Notes: a model not told the origin generated them from the sequence alone. A DNA stretch of 64,000 nucleotides from Qipengyuania pacifica (GCF_019857205.1 NZ_JAHWXO010000003.1:248001-312000), one strand, 5' to 3'; shown: positions 19,080-29,312, numbered from the stretch's first letter. Translations and numbers: made by a program.

Positions 19080-20498
19080 TCAGGCGGCGTCGTCGATCCC
19101 GAGTTCGGCGAGTTTGCGATACAATGTCGAGCGGCCGATGCCGAGCCTGCGAGCCACCTCGGTCATGCGCCCGCGATAATGGCCGATGGCGAGACGGATG
19201 ATATCGGCCTCGATCTCTTCCAGTGGCCTGACATGTCCGTCTTCGGTGTACAGCAGGACACCCAGGCCCCGGGCCCGGCTCTCGCCGCGGTCGGCCTTGT
19301 CGCCGATCAGGGCGGCCAGCTTCTGGAAACTGTGCGCGGTCAGGGCTTCGCGCTGTTCGAACACGCAGGCCCGGAACAGCACAGCCTGAAACTGGCGGAT
19401 GTTTCCCGGCCAGTCATAGGCTTCGAGCAGGCTGAGCGCGCTGTCTGCGATAGAATGATGTTTGAGGCCGGGCCGCTCACCGATGAGGCTGAGGAAGTAC
19501 CTGGTCAGCGCCGGTATGTCGCCCAGCCGTTCGCGCAGCGCCGGCAAGCGGATGCGCGTGGCAGAAAGCTGCTCGAACAGTTCCTTGGAAAACTCGCCAT
19601 TCGCCGTCAGCTTGTCGAGCGGAAGCGTTGAGGTGGCAAAGATACGCAGATCGATCTTGAAGCCATGGGAGGCGCCCGTCGGGCGAACGATACCGCTGGC
19701 AAGCACGCCGGCAAGCCGTTGTTGCTGGTCTGCGGGGAGGCGATCGACATCGACCAGGATCAGTGTTCCGCCATCGCAATATTCGATAAGCCCGGTCTGG
19801 CGGTCGAACGCGCCCGCAAAGGCTCCCTTTTCGTGTCCGAACAGCAGCGATTCGAGCGATGCGGGAGGCATTCCTCCGCAATGGACCACGCGCATGATCG
19901 CCTTGGCCCGGGTACTGGCGGCATGCATTGCCCGCGTCAGCATGTCCTTGCCGGTGCCGCGCTCGCCCTCGACCAGCACATGGGCGTGGCCGCGCGAAGC
20001 AGTGGCTGCCTTGGCCAGCGCGGTACGGAACGGTGCCGCCGAACCGACCATGGCATCGAAATCGACCGGGTGCGGCAGTTTCTCTGCCAGGGGTTGAAGC
20101 TCGGCGTCGGGTAGTTCGGAATGATCCGCCCTGTCGAGCGCCTGCAGCAGGCGATTGGGGCCGAGCGGTTTGACCAGAAAATCGGTCGCGCCCGCCCGCA
20201 TGGCCTCAACCGCGAACAACGGTGAATTATCGGCCGTCAGCGCCAGAAGCGGCGTATCGGGGCGCGCATCGCGCAATTCGCGGATCAGGTCGCGCGGCGC
20301 ATTTCCGTCGGTCCATTTGTCGAACAGTATTGCGTGGACCTGATCAGATTCCGGAGACGCCAGCATTTCGAGCGCTTCTTCGCCACTCGTGAAACTGACG
20401 ACGCGCCAGCCTGCGCGTGCGGCGAGGGTTGCGACGAGCCGGTTCTGCGCCGGTTCGTCGTTGATCAGCATCAGCAGGCGTGGTTCCTGTGTTGCCAT
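19080..20498 (-). CDS. NtrC-like response regulator with altered sigma-54 contact loop
   Basis: A 472-residue regulator: receiver domain (LFD phospho-acceptor, VKPLG lysine), AAA+ domain and Fis-type helix-turn-helix (EVARRLGIGRSTLYRKL). Walker A is intact (GERGTGKD). The sigma-54 contact loop reads GAFAGA instead of GAFTGA, and Walker B reads LILVDVDRL where the family has LFLDEIGDL, so the metal-binding Asp-Glu pair is changed. It may therefore act without sigma-54 remodelling, as some alphaproteobacterial NtrC-type proteins do. The ATG at 20498 is used; a TTG four codons earlier has better Shine-Dalgarno spacing. A perfect CtrA-type site lies upstream. Confidence 0.88.
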   Translation of the reverse strand: MATQEPRLLMLINDEPAQNRLVATLAARAGWRVVSFTSGEEALEMLASPESDQVHAILFDKWTDGNAPRDLIRELRDARPDTPLLALTADNSPLFAVEAMRAGATDFLVKPLGPNRLLQALDRADHSELPDAELQPLAEKLPHPVDFDAMVGSAAPFRTALAKAATASRGHAHVLVEGERGTGKDMLTRAMHAASTRAKAIMRVVHCGGMPPASLESLLFGHEKGAFAGAFDRQTGLIEYCDGGTLILVDVDRLPADQQQRLAGVLASGIVRPTGASHGFKIDLRIFATSTLPLDKLTANGEFSKELFEQLSATRIRLPALRERLGDIPALTRYFLSLIGERPGLKHHSIADSALSLLEAYDWPGNIRQFQAVLFRACVFEQREALTAHSFQKLAALIGDKADRGESRARGLGVLLYTEDGHVRPLEEIEADIIRLAIGHYRGRMTEVARRLGIGRSTLYRKLAELGIDDAA

Positions 20499-20570
20499 CT
20501 TGGTTCGCAATGCTCCCTCGGTCCCCGGACATGGTACATATCCGTTCGCATATGTCTTACGCGCGGCGGG

Positions 20571-20585
20571 TTAATTGCCAATTAA
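20571..20585. promoter_or_regulatory. CtrA-type binding site (TTAA-N7-TTAA)
   Basis: TTAATTGCCAATTAA matches the full CtrA consensus exactly and is nearly palindromic. It sits between the divergent NtrC-like regulator (start 73 bp away) and the oxidase subunit IV gene (start 100 bp away), so it could control either or both. Confidence 0.6.
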
Positions 20586-20684
20586 GGCTGTTCCAAGCGG
20601 TATTTGGCAACAGCGGGGTTGAGCAGCGCGCACCACCGCGATAGATCGACTTCAATATCAAACTCCATGATGGGAATACGAAAG

Positions 20685-20810
20685 ATGGACTCCGCCAACG
20701 ACATGAAGGCGCACAGCAGGACTTACGGCTCCTTTATCGGTACGCTCAAATGGTCCGTGCCGCTGATTGCCCTGATTGCCCTGTTCGTCGTCATCCTGAT
20801 TTCAGACTAG
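20685..20810 (+). CDS. aa3-type cytochrome c oxidase small subunit IV
   Basis: A 41-residue single-pass membrane protein: a short polar N-terminus (MDSANDMKAHSRTYGSF) and one hydrophobic helix (WSVPLIALIALFVVILIS). This is the pattern of the alphaproteobacterial oxidase subunit IV family. ATG at 20685 is chosen for family length; an ATG six codons upstream is possible. The gene stands directly before the transhydrogenase genes, the order usual in sphingomonads, and ends 4 bp before pntAA. Confidence 0.75.
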   Translation: MDSANDMKAHSRTYGSFIGTLKWSVPLIALIALFVVILISD

Positions 20811-20814
20811 GCGC

Positions 20815-21942
20815 ATGGCGCTACGCATCGCGGTGATGAAAGAACGCGCTCCCGGTGAAAGCCGGGTGGCGCTGACACCCGAAACGGCGAAGAAGTTCGC
20901 TGCGCTCGGGGCCACTGTCGCAATCGAACAAGGTGCCGGGTTCGGCGCCTCGATCACCGACGATGCGTATCGCGAGGCGGGGGCTGAAGTCGGCACCTCG
21001 GCCGATGTTATCAGCGGGGCCGATATCGTCCTCGGCGTTCAGGCCCCCGATCCGACGCAGCTAACGGGTGTGAAACCCGGTGCGTGGGTTGCAGCGACGT
21101 TCGATCCGTTCCGTAATGGCGAGCTGGTTGCGGCCTATGCTGGGGCGGGGCTGGAAGCCTTGAGCATGGAATTCATGCCGCGCATCACTCGTGCGCAGAG
21201 CATGGACGTTTTGTCGAGCCAGTCGAACCTCGCCGGATACAAGGCAGTGCTTACTGCCGCGAATACCTATGGCCGTGCATTTCCTATGATGATGACCGCT
21301 GCCGGTACCGTTCAGGCGGCCAAGGTTTTCGTAATGGGTGTGGGGGTGGCCGGTTTGCAGGCAATCGCTACGGCGAAGCGGCTCGGCGCACAGGTAAGTG
21401 CAACCGACGTACGCTCCGCGACCAGGGAGCAGATTCAATCGCTGGGGGCGAAACCGATCTTCGTCGAAAATGTCGCCGGTATCGAGGGCGAAGGCTCGGG
21501 CGGTTATGCCACCGAGATGAGCGAAGAATACCAGAAAGCTCAGGCCGAACTGGTTTCCGCACACATCGCGAAGCAGGACATCGTCATTACGACTGCCCTT
21601 ATCCCGGGCAGGCCTGCGCCGCGATTGATCTCGGACGGACAGATCGCCAGCATGAAACCGGGCAGCGTGATCTTCGATCTCGCCGTGGCGCAGGGCGGCA
21701 ATGTGGAAGGTTCGGTGCCTGACCAGACGGTAGAGAAGCACGGTGTGAAAATCGTTGGCTACGCGAACACCGCCAATCATCTCGCTGCTGATGCCTCGGC
21801 GTTATTCGCGCGCAACCTCTACAATTTCCTCTCCGCTTTCTGGGACAAGGAGACGGGACGTCCCGTGCTGGACGAAGAAATCGGCGATGCCGTTCGGCTG
21901 ACAAAAGACAACAAGGTCGTGAACTCCAGACTGGCAGGCTGA
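20815..21942 (+). CDS. pntAA: NAD(P) transhydrogenase subunit alpha part 1
   Basis: A 375-residue soluble NAD(H)-binding domain I of proton-translocating transhydrogenase. It shows the alanine dehydrogenase/PNT N-terminal domain (MKERAPGESRVALTPE), a Rossmann nucleotide site GVGVAGLQAIATAKRLGA and the mobile-loop region. It transfers hydride from NADH to NADP+ together with the membrane domain and domain III. The membrane parts pntAB and pntB normally follow at once, but here a fasciclin gene and a terminator come between. Confidence 0.95.
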   Translation: MALRIAVMKERAPGESRVALTPETAKKFAALGATVAIEQGAGFGASITDDAYREAGAEVGTSADVISGADIVLGVQAPDPTQLTGVKPGAWVAATFDPFRNGELVAAYAGAGLEALSMEFMPRITRAQSMDVLSSQSNLAGYKAVLTAANTYGRAFPMMMTAAGTVQAAKVFVMGVGVAGLQAIATAKRLGAQVSATDVRSATREQIQSLGAKPIFVENVAGIEGEGSGGYATEMSEEYQKAQAELVSAHIAKQDIVITTALIPGRPAPRLISDGQIASMKPGSVIFDLAVAQGGNVEGSVPDQTVEKHGVKIVGYANTANHLAADASALFARNLYNFLSAFWDKETGRPVLDEEIGDAVRLTKDNKVVNSRLAG

Positions 21943-22000
21943 GCTTCCCGCGACTCCTTCAAAATAAAAGTGCATCCGATCTGCACATGGCCGCGTAACT

Positions 22001-22020
22001 GTTCCTGTAGAAACAGGAGC
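22001..22020 (+). promoter_or_regulatory. Hairpin masking the fasciclin gene's ribosome binding site
   Basis: GTTCCTGT and ACAGGAGC form an 8-bp stem (one G-U pair) with an AGAA loop. The 3' arm contains the whole Shine-Dalgarno AGGAG, and the ATG begins 8 nt after the hairpin. This geometry could limit translation or act as a temperature-sensitive switch. Confidence 0.5.
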
Positions 22021-22028
22021 ATCCCACT

Positions 22029-22613
22029 ATGAACTATCCAAAGAAATTCGCCTTCGCCGCTCTCGCAGCGATGAGCGTCGCCACGGCCGGCTGCATGAGC
22101 ATGGGCGATAACATGGCGATGGACGAACAGGTGGCTTACGTGGACGGTGCGGCAATGTACCCCACGATGAACATCATCGAAAACGCGGTAAATTCGCCAA
22201 TTCACACGACATTGGTCGCTGCAGTAAAGCAGGCGCAGTTGGTCGATACGCTTTCCGGGCCCGGACCGTTCACCGTATTCGCACCCACCGACGAAGCCTT
22301 CTCGCGCGTTCCTCAATCCATGCTCAATTCGCTCATGATGGACAGCAATCGTGCTGCCTTGCAGAAGGTGCTGACCTATCATGTCGTACCCGGACGCATC
22401 ACGGCTGCCGATCTCATGCAGCGGATCCGCGCTGGTAACGGCACGGCAACGCTGACCACGGTCGAAGGGGAGCCGCTCACCTTCACCATGCAGGGCGGAA
22501 ATGTGATGATCAAAGGTATGAACAACAGTTCGGCTACGGTGACGCAAGCCGACGTCATGCAGTCGAACGGCGTGATCCACGTGGTCAACGGTGTGCTGAC
22601 ACCCTCGATGTAA
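22029..22613 (+). CDS. Fasciclin (FAS1) domain lipoprotein
   Basis: A 194-residue exported protein. The N-terminus MNYPKKFAFAALAAMSVATAGC is a lipoprotein signal with lipobox TAGC, so it is probably lipid-anchored. One FAS1 domain follows, with H1 motif GPFTVFAPTDEAFSRVP and H2-like LTYHVVPGRI, ending in NGVIHVVNGVLTPSM. FAS1 proteins mediate adhesion or surface interactions. It interrupts the usual pntAA-pntAB-pntB order, has a ribosome binding site inside a hairpin, and has its own terminator. Confidence 0.93.
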   Translation: MNYPKKFAFAALAAMSVATAGCMSMGDNMAMDEQVAYVDGAAMYPTMNIIENAVNSPIHTTLVAAVKQAQLVDTLSGPGPFTVFAPTDEAFSRVPQSMLNSLMMDSNRAALQKVLTYHVVPGRITAADLMQRIRAGNGTATLTTVEGEPLTFTMQGGNVMIKGMNNSSATVTQADVMQSNGVIHVVNGVLTPSM

Positions 22614-22634
22614 TTTGACCTGTATCGAATAGCG

Positions 22635-22665
22635 GGGCCGCGGATGCATCGAGCATTCGCGGCCC
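22635..22665 (+). terminator. Terminator after the fasciclin gene
   Basis: A 13-bp stem with one G-U pair (GGGCCGCGGATGC / GCATTCGCGGCCC) and a 5-nt loop is followed by ATTTCGTTT. It lies between the fasciclin gene and pntAB and should separate their transcripts. Confidence 0.75.
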
Positions 22666-22738
22666 ATTTCGTTTGGCGCTCGACTTGCCATGCCCTGCTT
22701 GCAATAAGGCAGGGACAAAGAGGGAAGGGGACGTCGCC

Positions 22739-23022
22739 TTGGATTTCATAAGCATCCTGTCGATCTTCGTGCTGGCATGCTTCGTCGGCTATTACGTCGT
22801 CTGGTCGGTCACGCCCGCGCTGCACACGCCCCTGATGGCGGTGACCAATGCGATCTCTTCGGTCATTATCGTCGGTGCGCTGATCGCGGCGGCGGCGGCC
22901 GACGTGCCGGGGGCTAAATGGCTGGGGCTGCTCGGCATCGTGCTCGCCAGCGTCAATATCTTCGGCGGCTTCGCGGTAACGGCCAGAATGCTGGCGATGT
23001 ACAAGAAGAAGGAGAAGAAGTG

Positions 23023-23023
<1 letters not shown>
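22739..23023 (+). CDS. pntAB: NAD(P) transhydrogenase subunit alpha part 2
   Basis: A 94-residue membrane protein with three hydrophobic helices (SILSIFVLACFVGYYVVW, AVTNAISSVIIVGALIAAA, LLGIVLASVNIFGGFAV) and a basic C-terminus. It is half of the proton-translocating domain. The TTG at 22739 is favoured because AGGGAAGGGG lies 8 nt upstream and the protein then starts at the usual MDFIS; a longer ATG-started version would read through that site. Its stop overlaps the pntB start (TGATG). Confidence 0.88.
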
Positions 23024-24558
<1,535 letters not shown>

Positions 24559-24559
24559 C

Positions 24560-24904
24560 ATGAAACGGGTCGCGATTATTCTTGCGGTTCTGGTTATCGC
24601 CGGGCTGATCCTGTGGGCCACCGTTGGCGGCGGCTTCCAGGGCTCGGTGGAAGATAGGCTCGAGGATGAAATGGTGGCTGCCGGACTGCCCCAGCCCATG
24701 GCAGAGTGCATGGCAGGCCGCATGGCGGACCGGCTTTCGATCGGCCAGCTGCGCAAGCTCGAAAGCCTCCGGCCCGAGGAAGGCGAAGCGGATATTCCGC
24801 TGAACATCGCCGAATTTCTCGAGCGGGTACGCCGCGTGGACGACCCCGAAGTGCTGGAAGTTTCCGCCACGTCCGCTGCCATATGCGCCTTCGGGGCCGG
24901 CTGA
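24560..24904 (+). CDS. Membrane-anchored protein of unknown function
   Basis: A 114-residue protein with one N-terminal hydrophobic segment (VAIILAVLVIAGLILWATV) followed by an acidic, mainly helical domain. Cys residues occur in MAECMAGRM and near the end in AAICAF. It starts 1 bp after the pntB stop, so it is almost surely co-transcribed. I do not recognise the family; similar small proteins follow other genes in sphingomonads. Periplasmic orientation is inferred. Confidence 0.7.
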   Translation: MKRVAIILAVLVIAGLILWATVGGGFQGSVEDRLEDEMVAAGLPQPMAECMAGRMADRLSIGQLRKLESLRPEEGEADIPLNIAEFLERVRRVDDPEVLEVSATSAAICAFGAG

Positions 24905-24957
24905 GACGCTTGCAATCGTTCGACCTTGCGCCACAATGCGTTGCAAGGGAGAGACTC

Positions 24958-26151
24958 ATGACCATCAGACTGCCGCTTGCCGCTGCATTGCTCGCCTGTG
25001 CAATGCCCGCATTCGCCGCGACGCATAATGTCGCCCCGGGCGAAGACGCTCAGAAGGCCTTGCAGGAGGCGCTCATCCTTGCAGAGCCCGGTGACGAGAT
25101 CGTCCTTGCGGCGGGCCGCTATACCGTCACCGATGGCCTCAGCCTCGATGTCGACAATGTCACGGTCCGCGGTGCGGGAATGGACGGCACGGTTCTCGAT
25201 TTCACCGGCCAGCAGGGTTCGGGCGAAGGGCTGCTGGTCACCAGCGACAACGTAACCATGCGCGATTTCGCGCTGGAGAACCCCAAGGGCGACGGTATCA
25301 AGTCCAAGGGCGCCGACAACATCGTCTATCACCGCATTCGCGTCACATGGACGCGCGGCCCGCACGCGGAAAACGGGGCCTACGGGATTTATCCCGTCGA
25401 AAGCACCGGGGTGTTGATCGACGGCGTGAAGGTCACCGGGGCATCCGATGCCGGCATCTATGTGGGCCAATCGAACGGCATCACGGTGCGCAATTCGATC
25501 GCCGAAGCAAATGTTGCCGGGATCGAGATCGAGAACAGCCGCAATGCCCTGGTCGAACATAACGTCGCGACGCGCAACACCGGCGGCATTCTGGTGTTCG
25601 ACCTGCCGGCGCTACCGGTCATGGGCGGCGGCAATGTAATCGTGGCCAACAATCTCGTGGTCGCGAACGACACGCCCAATTTCGCCCCTCCCGGCAATAT
25701 CGTCGCGAGCGTGCGCCGGGGCACCGGCATCCTGATCATGGCCAATGACAAGGTCCTTATCGAGAACAACATCCTTTCGAGAAATCCGACCGCTCCGATC
25801 ATAGTCATCGCTTATACCCAGAGTTTCGACGACGAGCGGTACAATCCGCTTCCGCGAGATGTCGTGATCGGCGAAAACCTCTATGACGGCGGCGGTTACG
25901 ACCCCCAGCTCGACGGGGCGGAGATGTTGCTCGGCGCGTTCGGGGGCGAGTTGCCGCCGGTGCTGTGGGATGGGCTTGGCTCCGTGACTGCGGTCGAGGA
26001 TACCTCCGGCTGGAGCCTCAATCTCACCGAAGTGGGCAAGGGGCTCGATGCGGCAAGGCCCGGGCCGTTGACCGTTGCAGCGCCGACTGGCGAATTCGAC
26101 AGAAACGGCATTGGCGCGCCCGCCGAACTGGACGACCGGCTGGGGGCATGA
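24958..26151 (+). CDS. Exported parallel beta-helix protein (TIGR03805-like)
   Basis: A 397-residue protein with a Sec signal peptide (MTIRLPLAAALLACAMPAFAA). Residues 60-290 are repeated right-handed beta-helix turns (DNVTVRGAG, DNVTMRDFALENPKGDGI, NGITVRNSIAEANVAGIEIENS, NALVEHNVATRNTGGI). It overlaps the next gene by 4 nt (ATGA). This pairing with a diheme cytochrome matches the two-gene association described for TIGR03805 and TIGR03806, proposed to be an envelope system of unknown role. No polysaccharide-lyase active site is obvious. ATG at 24958 has GGGAGAG upstream. Confidence 0.87.
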   Translation: MTIRLPLAAALLACAMPAFAATHNVAPGEDAQKALQEALILAEPGDEIVLAAGRYTVTDGLSLDVDNVTVRGAGMDGTVLDFTGQQGSGEGLLVTSDNVTMRDFALENPKGDGIKSKGADNIVYHRIRVTWTRGPHAENGAYGIYPVESTGVLIDGVKVTGASDAGIYVGQSNGITVRNSIAEANVAGIEIENSRNALVEHNVATRNTGGILVFDLPALPVMGGGNVIVANNLVVANDTPNFAPPGNIVASVRRGTGILIMANDKVLIENNILSRNPTAPIIVIAYTQSFDDERYNPLPRDVVIGENLYDGGGYDPQLDGAEMLLGAFGGELPPVLWDGLGSVTAVEDTSGWSLNLTEVGKGLDAARPGPLTVAAPTGEFDRNGIGAPAELDDRLGA

Positions 26152-27176
26152 AACCGGCTGTCGCCCTGCTCGCGAGCGCATGCTTGGCGCTGGCCGGGTC
26201 CGTTGCGGTGCGGGCGGAACTTCTCCAGCCGGCAAACGCGCGCGCACAGGTGAACGATGTGGCGGTGCTGCAGGGTTTGCCGCAGAACTTGTCCGACTTC
26301 GGCTTCTTCGAAAACCAGACTGAACAGCAACCGGGGCAGGGGGTCACGCCTTACCGGCTCAATACACCCCTGTATTCGGACGGCGCCGAAAAATTGCGTT
26401 TCGTCTATCTGCCCGGTGGCGCGGCGATGAAAGCGCAAGGCGAGGGACTGCTCGACATTCCGGTAGGAGGGGCGCTGATCAAGACATTCGCATTCGATCA
26501 GAATGGCGGGCGCCGCCTGATCGAAACGCGTGTGCTGCTGCATCGCGCGGATGGCTGGCTGGCACTGCCTTACGTCTGGAATGACGAACAGACCGAGGCG
26601 CGGCTGGCCATTGCAGGTGCGCGTGTCGATGTCACCACACCGGGCGGGGAGGCTATCAGCTACCGCGTTCCGAATAAGAACCAGTGCAAGGAATGCCATG
26701 GCCTCGGGGGTGCGGTTACGCCGATCGGACCCAAGGCGCGAAACCTGTCGCGCGAATGGCTCGGCAAAATGGTCGCCTCGGCCCATCTCGATGCGGTTCC
26801 GGATGGATCGGACCAGTTGCCGATCTGGGAAATGCGCCAGAGCGCGGATCTGGCCGATGCCGCGCGTGGCTATCTGGACGTCAATTGCGCGCATTGCCAT
26901 CAGCCCAATGCGACAGCTTCCAACAGCGGGCTGGACCTGCGTTGGGAACAGAAGTCACCCGATGCGATCGGGATCGGCAAACGCCCGGTTGCCGCCGGTC
27001 GCGGGGCTGGCGGCCACATGTTCGATATCGTGCCGGGTTCGCCTGACACATCCATCCTGACCTATCGCATGGCCAGCGCCGAGCCCGGTGTTGCGATGCC
27101 CGAGCTTGGCAAATCCACAGTCGATGACGACGGGCTGGATATTGTACGACGCTGGATCGCACAGATGAGACCGTGA
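26148..27176 (+). CDS. Exported diheme c-type cytochrome (SO2930/TIGR03806-like)
   Basis: A 342-residue protein with a signal peptide (MKPAVALLASACLALAGSVAVRA). Two haem-binding motifs are present, CKECH and CAHCH, about 65 residues apart. An N-terminal domain of about 180 residues resembles the SO2930 family and includes TPYRLNTPLYSDGAEKLRFVYLPGG. It is translationally coupled to the beta-helix gene. A periplasmic electron-transfer or redox-enzyme role is likely, but the substrate is unknown. Confidence 0.87.
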   Translation: MKPAVALLASACLALAGSVAVRAELLQPANARAQVNDVAVLQGLPQNLSDFGFFENQTEQQPGQGVTPYRLNTPLYSDGAEKLRFVYLPGGAAMKAQGEGLLDIPVGGALIKTFAFDQNGGRRLIETRVLLHRADGWLALPYVWNDEQTEARLAIAGARVDVTTPGGEAISYRVPNKNQCKECHGLGGAVTPIGPKARNLSREWLGKMVASAHLDAVPDGSDQLPIWEMRQSADLADAARGYLDVNCAHCHQPNATASNSGLDLRWEQKSPDAIGIGKRPVAAGRGAGGHMFDIVPGSPDTSILTYRMASAEPGVAMPELGKSTVDDDGLDIVRRWIAQMRP

Positions 27177-27258
27177 TGCGTGCACGCTCGTCTGCTGGCG
27201 GGAATACCTCGTTTTGGGCCTTCTTGGGCACACTGGCGCAGAAGCATGGAAAAGCGAT

Positions 27259-27283
27259 GGAACCGCCTCTGGCGCAACCCGTT
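27259..27283 (+). promoter_or_regulatory. EcfG-type general stress promoter
   Basis: GGAAC, 16 nt, then CGTT exactly match the alphaproteobacterial EcfG consensus, with the further agreement GGAACCG and CGTTCT to the entericidin promoter in this window. The -10 element ends 64 bp before the TTG start of the Asp/Glu racemase gene. Confidence 0.65.
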
Positions 27284-27347
27284 CTAACCCCCTGATACGT
27301 GGGCAAACTGCGATCAGGTTGATTTCAGGGCGGAAAAGGACGGACGG

Positions 27348-28037
27348 TTGCGGAAACTCGGCATTATCGGGGGCATGAGTTGGATTTCCACTCGGGCATA
27401 TTACGAACGGATCAATAAAATCGTGCAGAAGAAGGCGCCGCCGATGGCGAGCCCTCCGATGCTGATCGAAAGTCTGGACTATGCGCCAATCGCGGCGGCC
27501 AAGAACGCCGACGATTGGGACAGCATCGCCTCGACGCTGGTAGAATCTGCCCGGCGGCTGGAAGCTGGCGGAGCCGAAGGGCTCGTCATGGCTGCCAATA
27601 CGATGCACAAGGTCTATGATCGCCTGACCGAAGCCGTCTCCATTCCGGTGCTCCACATCGCCGATTGCGTTGGCAAGGCGATGGAGGAAGACGACTGCAA
27701 GAATGCCGCGCTTCTGGGTACCCGCTTCGTGATGACGGAAAGCTTCTATCGCCAGCGTCTCGTTTCGCATGGCGTGGACCTGCTCGCGCCCGATCAGGGT
27801 GATGTCGAACTCGTCGACGGGATCATTTACAAGGAACTCATGCTCGGCCGGGTCACACGCGATGCCGAACGCGCGCTCAAGACCATCATTACGATGAAGG
27901 AAAAAGAAGGGGCGGAAGCCATCGTGCTCGCCTGCACCGAACTCGAACTCGTCGTCGATACCGACGCCAACGTACTCCCGGTCTACAATTCCACCGATAT
28001 TCACTGCCGGGCTGCGGCCGATTGGATTCTGTCCTGA
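27348..28037 (+). CDS. Aspartate/glutamate racemase family protein
   Basis: A 229-residue PLP-independent racemase-family protein. It begins GIIGGMSWISTRAYYERIN and has the second catalytic Cys in VLACTELEL. The first catalytic position reads MAANTMHK, with Thr in place of Cys. This Thr/Cys pair is known in the E. coli YgeA type, which racemises L-Asp and L-Glu slowly. The start is TTG, preceded by GGAAAAGGA. An EcfG-type promoter lies just upstream, hinting at stress-induced D-amino-acid metabolism. Confidence 0.88.
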   Translation: MRKLGIIGGMSWISTRAYYERINKIVQKKAPPMASPPMLIESLDYAPIAAAKNADDWDSIASTLVESARRLEAGGAEGLVMAANTMHKVYDRLTEAVSIPVLHIADCVGKAMEEDDCKNAALLGTRFVMTESFYRQRLVSHGVDLLAPDQGDVELVDGIIYKELMLGRVTRDAERALKTIITMKEKEGAEAIVLACTELELVVDTDANVLPVYNSTDIHCRAAADWILS

Positions 28038-28151
28038 CCTGATCCGAACGACGAACCCGGCCTCTGCGCCGCACAACCTGCCGAAAATCCGCCGGGTTCG
28101 CTTTTCGTTCACGTTGTCGCCCCCCTGCCGCTGACCTAAGCGTCGCCGCGC

Positions 28152-29312
28152 ATGCACACAGCACCCTACGCATCCGATCCCGCCGCAAGTCGCGGGCGCG
28201 AGTTTCCCGAGGAACGAGCAGGTTCGCGCGGCCCCCGCAGCGAATTCCAGCGTGACCGCGACCGGATTGTCCATTCCATCGCATTCCGGCGCCTGCGATC
28301 GAAGACGCAGGTCTTCATCGCACCGGATGGTGACCACTACCGCACCCGCCTGACACACAGTCTGGAAGTGGCCCAAGTCGGTCGGGTAATCGCACGCGAA
28401 CTGGGCCTTAACGAAGATCTGACGGAGGCGCTTTGTCTCGGGCATGATATCGGACATCCGCCGTTCGGACATGCAGGCGAAAAGGCGCTCGAACAGGCGA
28501 TGGTCCATGCGGGCGGTTATGATCACAATGCTCAGGGCCTGCGCACCCTTGCCCGGCTCGAAGGTCCCTATTGCGACCATGATGGCTTGAACCTGACGTG
28601 GGAAACGCTTGAAGGTCTGGCCAAGCACAACGGCCCCGTGGCGGCTCCCAGCTGGGCGCTTGCTGAAATCGATCAGGCCTTTTCGCTCGAACTGTCGACC
28701 TGGCCCTCGCTCGAAGCGCAGGTCGCCGCTGTTGCGGACGATATCGCCTATGACAATCACGACATAGACGATGGTCTGCGCGCAGGTTTCCTCTCGCTCG
28801 ACGATCTGCTCTCGCTCGACTGGCTTGCCGATCAATGGCGCGAAGTCGAACGGCGGTTTCCTCACGCCCCGCGCGATCGCCAGCAGCGCGAGCTCGTCAG
28901 GACGCAGATCGGGTTGATGGTAAACGACGTGATCACGCAAACCCGCGCGCAGACCAGCGGGATCATGAGTGTCGACGAAGTGCGCGCAGCAGGGCGCCAA
29001 CTGGCCACTTTCACTCCGGCGATGCGCGAGCACGAGCGCAGGCTCAAGCGGTTCATGTACGATCGGCTGTATTATCACGATGAACAGATCGCGACGGCTG
29101 AACATGCGCGGGACGTTATTGCGCGCCTGTTTGCAGCCTACCATCAGGATGAGACCAATCTGCCTTCACCGTGGCTTGCATCGCTGCCGAAACAGGAACC
29201 GGAGCGCAGCCGCCATATCGCCGATTTCATCGCCGGTATGACCGATCGCTACGCCATCGATCAGTGTCGGCGCATTTACGGTCGTGCCCCTGAGGGACTG
29301 AGCAATGTCTGA
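28152..29312 (+). CDS. dgt: Deoxyguanosinetriphosphate triphosphohydrolase-like protein
   Basis: A 386-residue HD-superfamily enzyme that removes triphosphate from dNTPs. The metal site is complete: [14 protein letters not shown], then [16 protein letters not shown], then DDIAYDNHD. The N-terminal segment [27 protein letters not shown] with [11 protein letters not shown] is typical of this dGTPase group. It overlaps the following gene by 8 nt. No clear Shine-Dalgarno precedes the ATG. Confidence 0.92.
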   Translation: MHTAPYASDPAASRGREFPEERAGSRGPRSEFQRDRDRIVHSIAFRRLRSKTQVFIAPDGDHYRTRLTHSLEVAQVGRVIARELGLNEDLTEALCLGHDIGHPPFGHAGEKALEQAMVHAGGYDHNAQGLRTLARLEGPYCDHDGLNLTWETLEGLAKHNGPVAAPSWALAEIDQAFSLELSTWPSLEAQVAAVADDIAYDNHDIDDGLRAGFLSLDDLLSLDWLADQWREVERRFPHAPRDRQQRELVRTQIGLMVNDVITQTRAQTSGIMSVDEVRAAGRQLATFTPAMREHERRLKRFMYDRLYYHDEQIATAEHARDVIARLFAAYHQDETNLPSPWLASLPKQEPERSRHIADFIAGMTDRYAIDQCRRIYGRAPEGLSNV

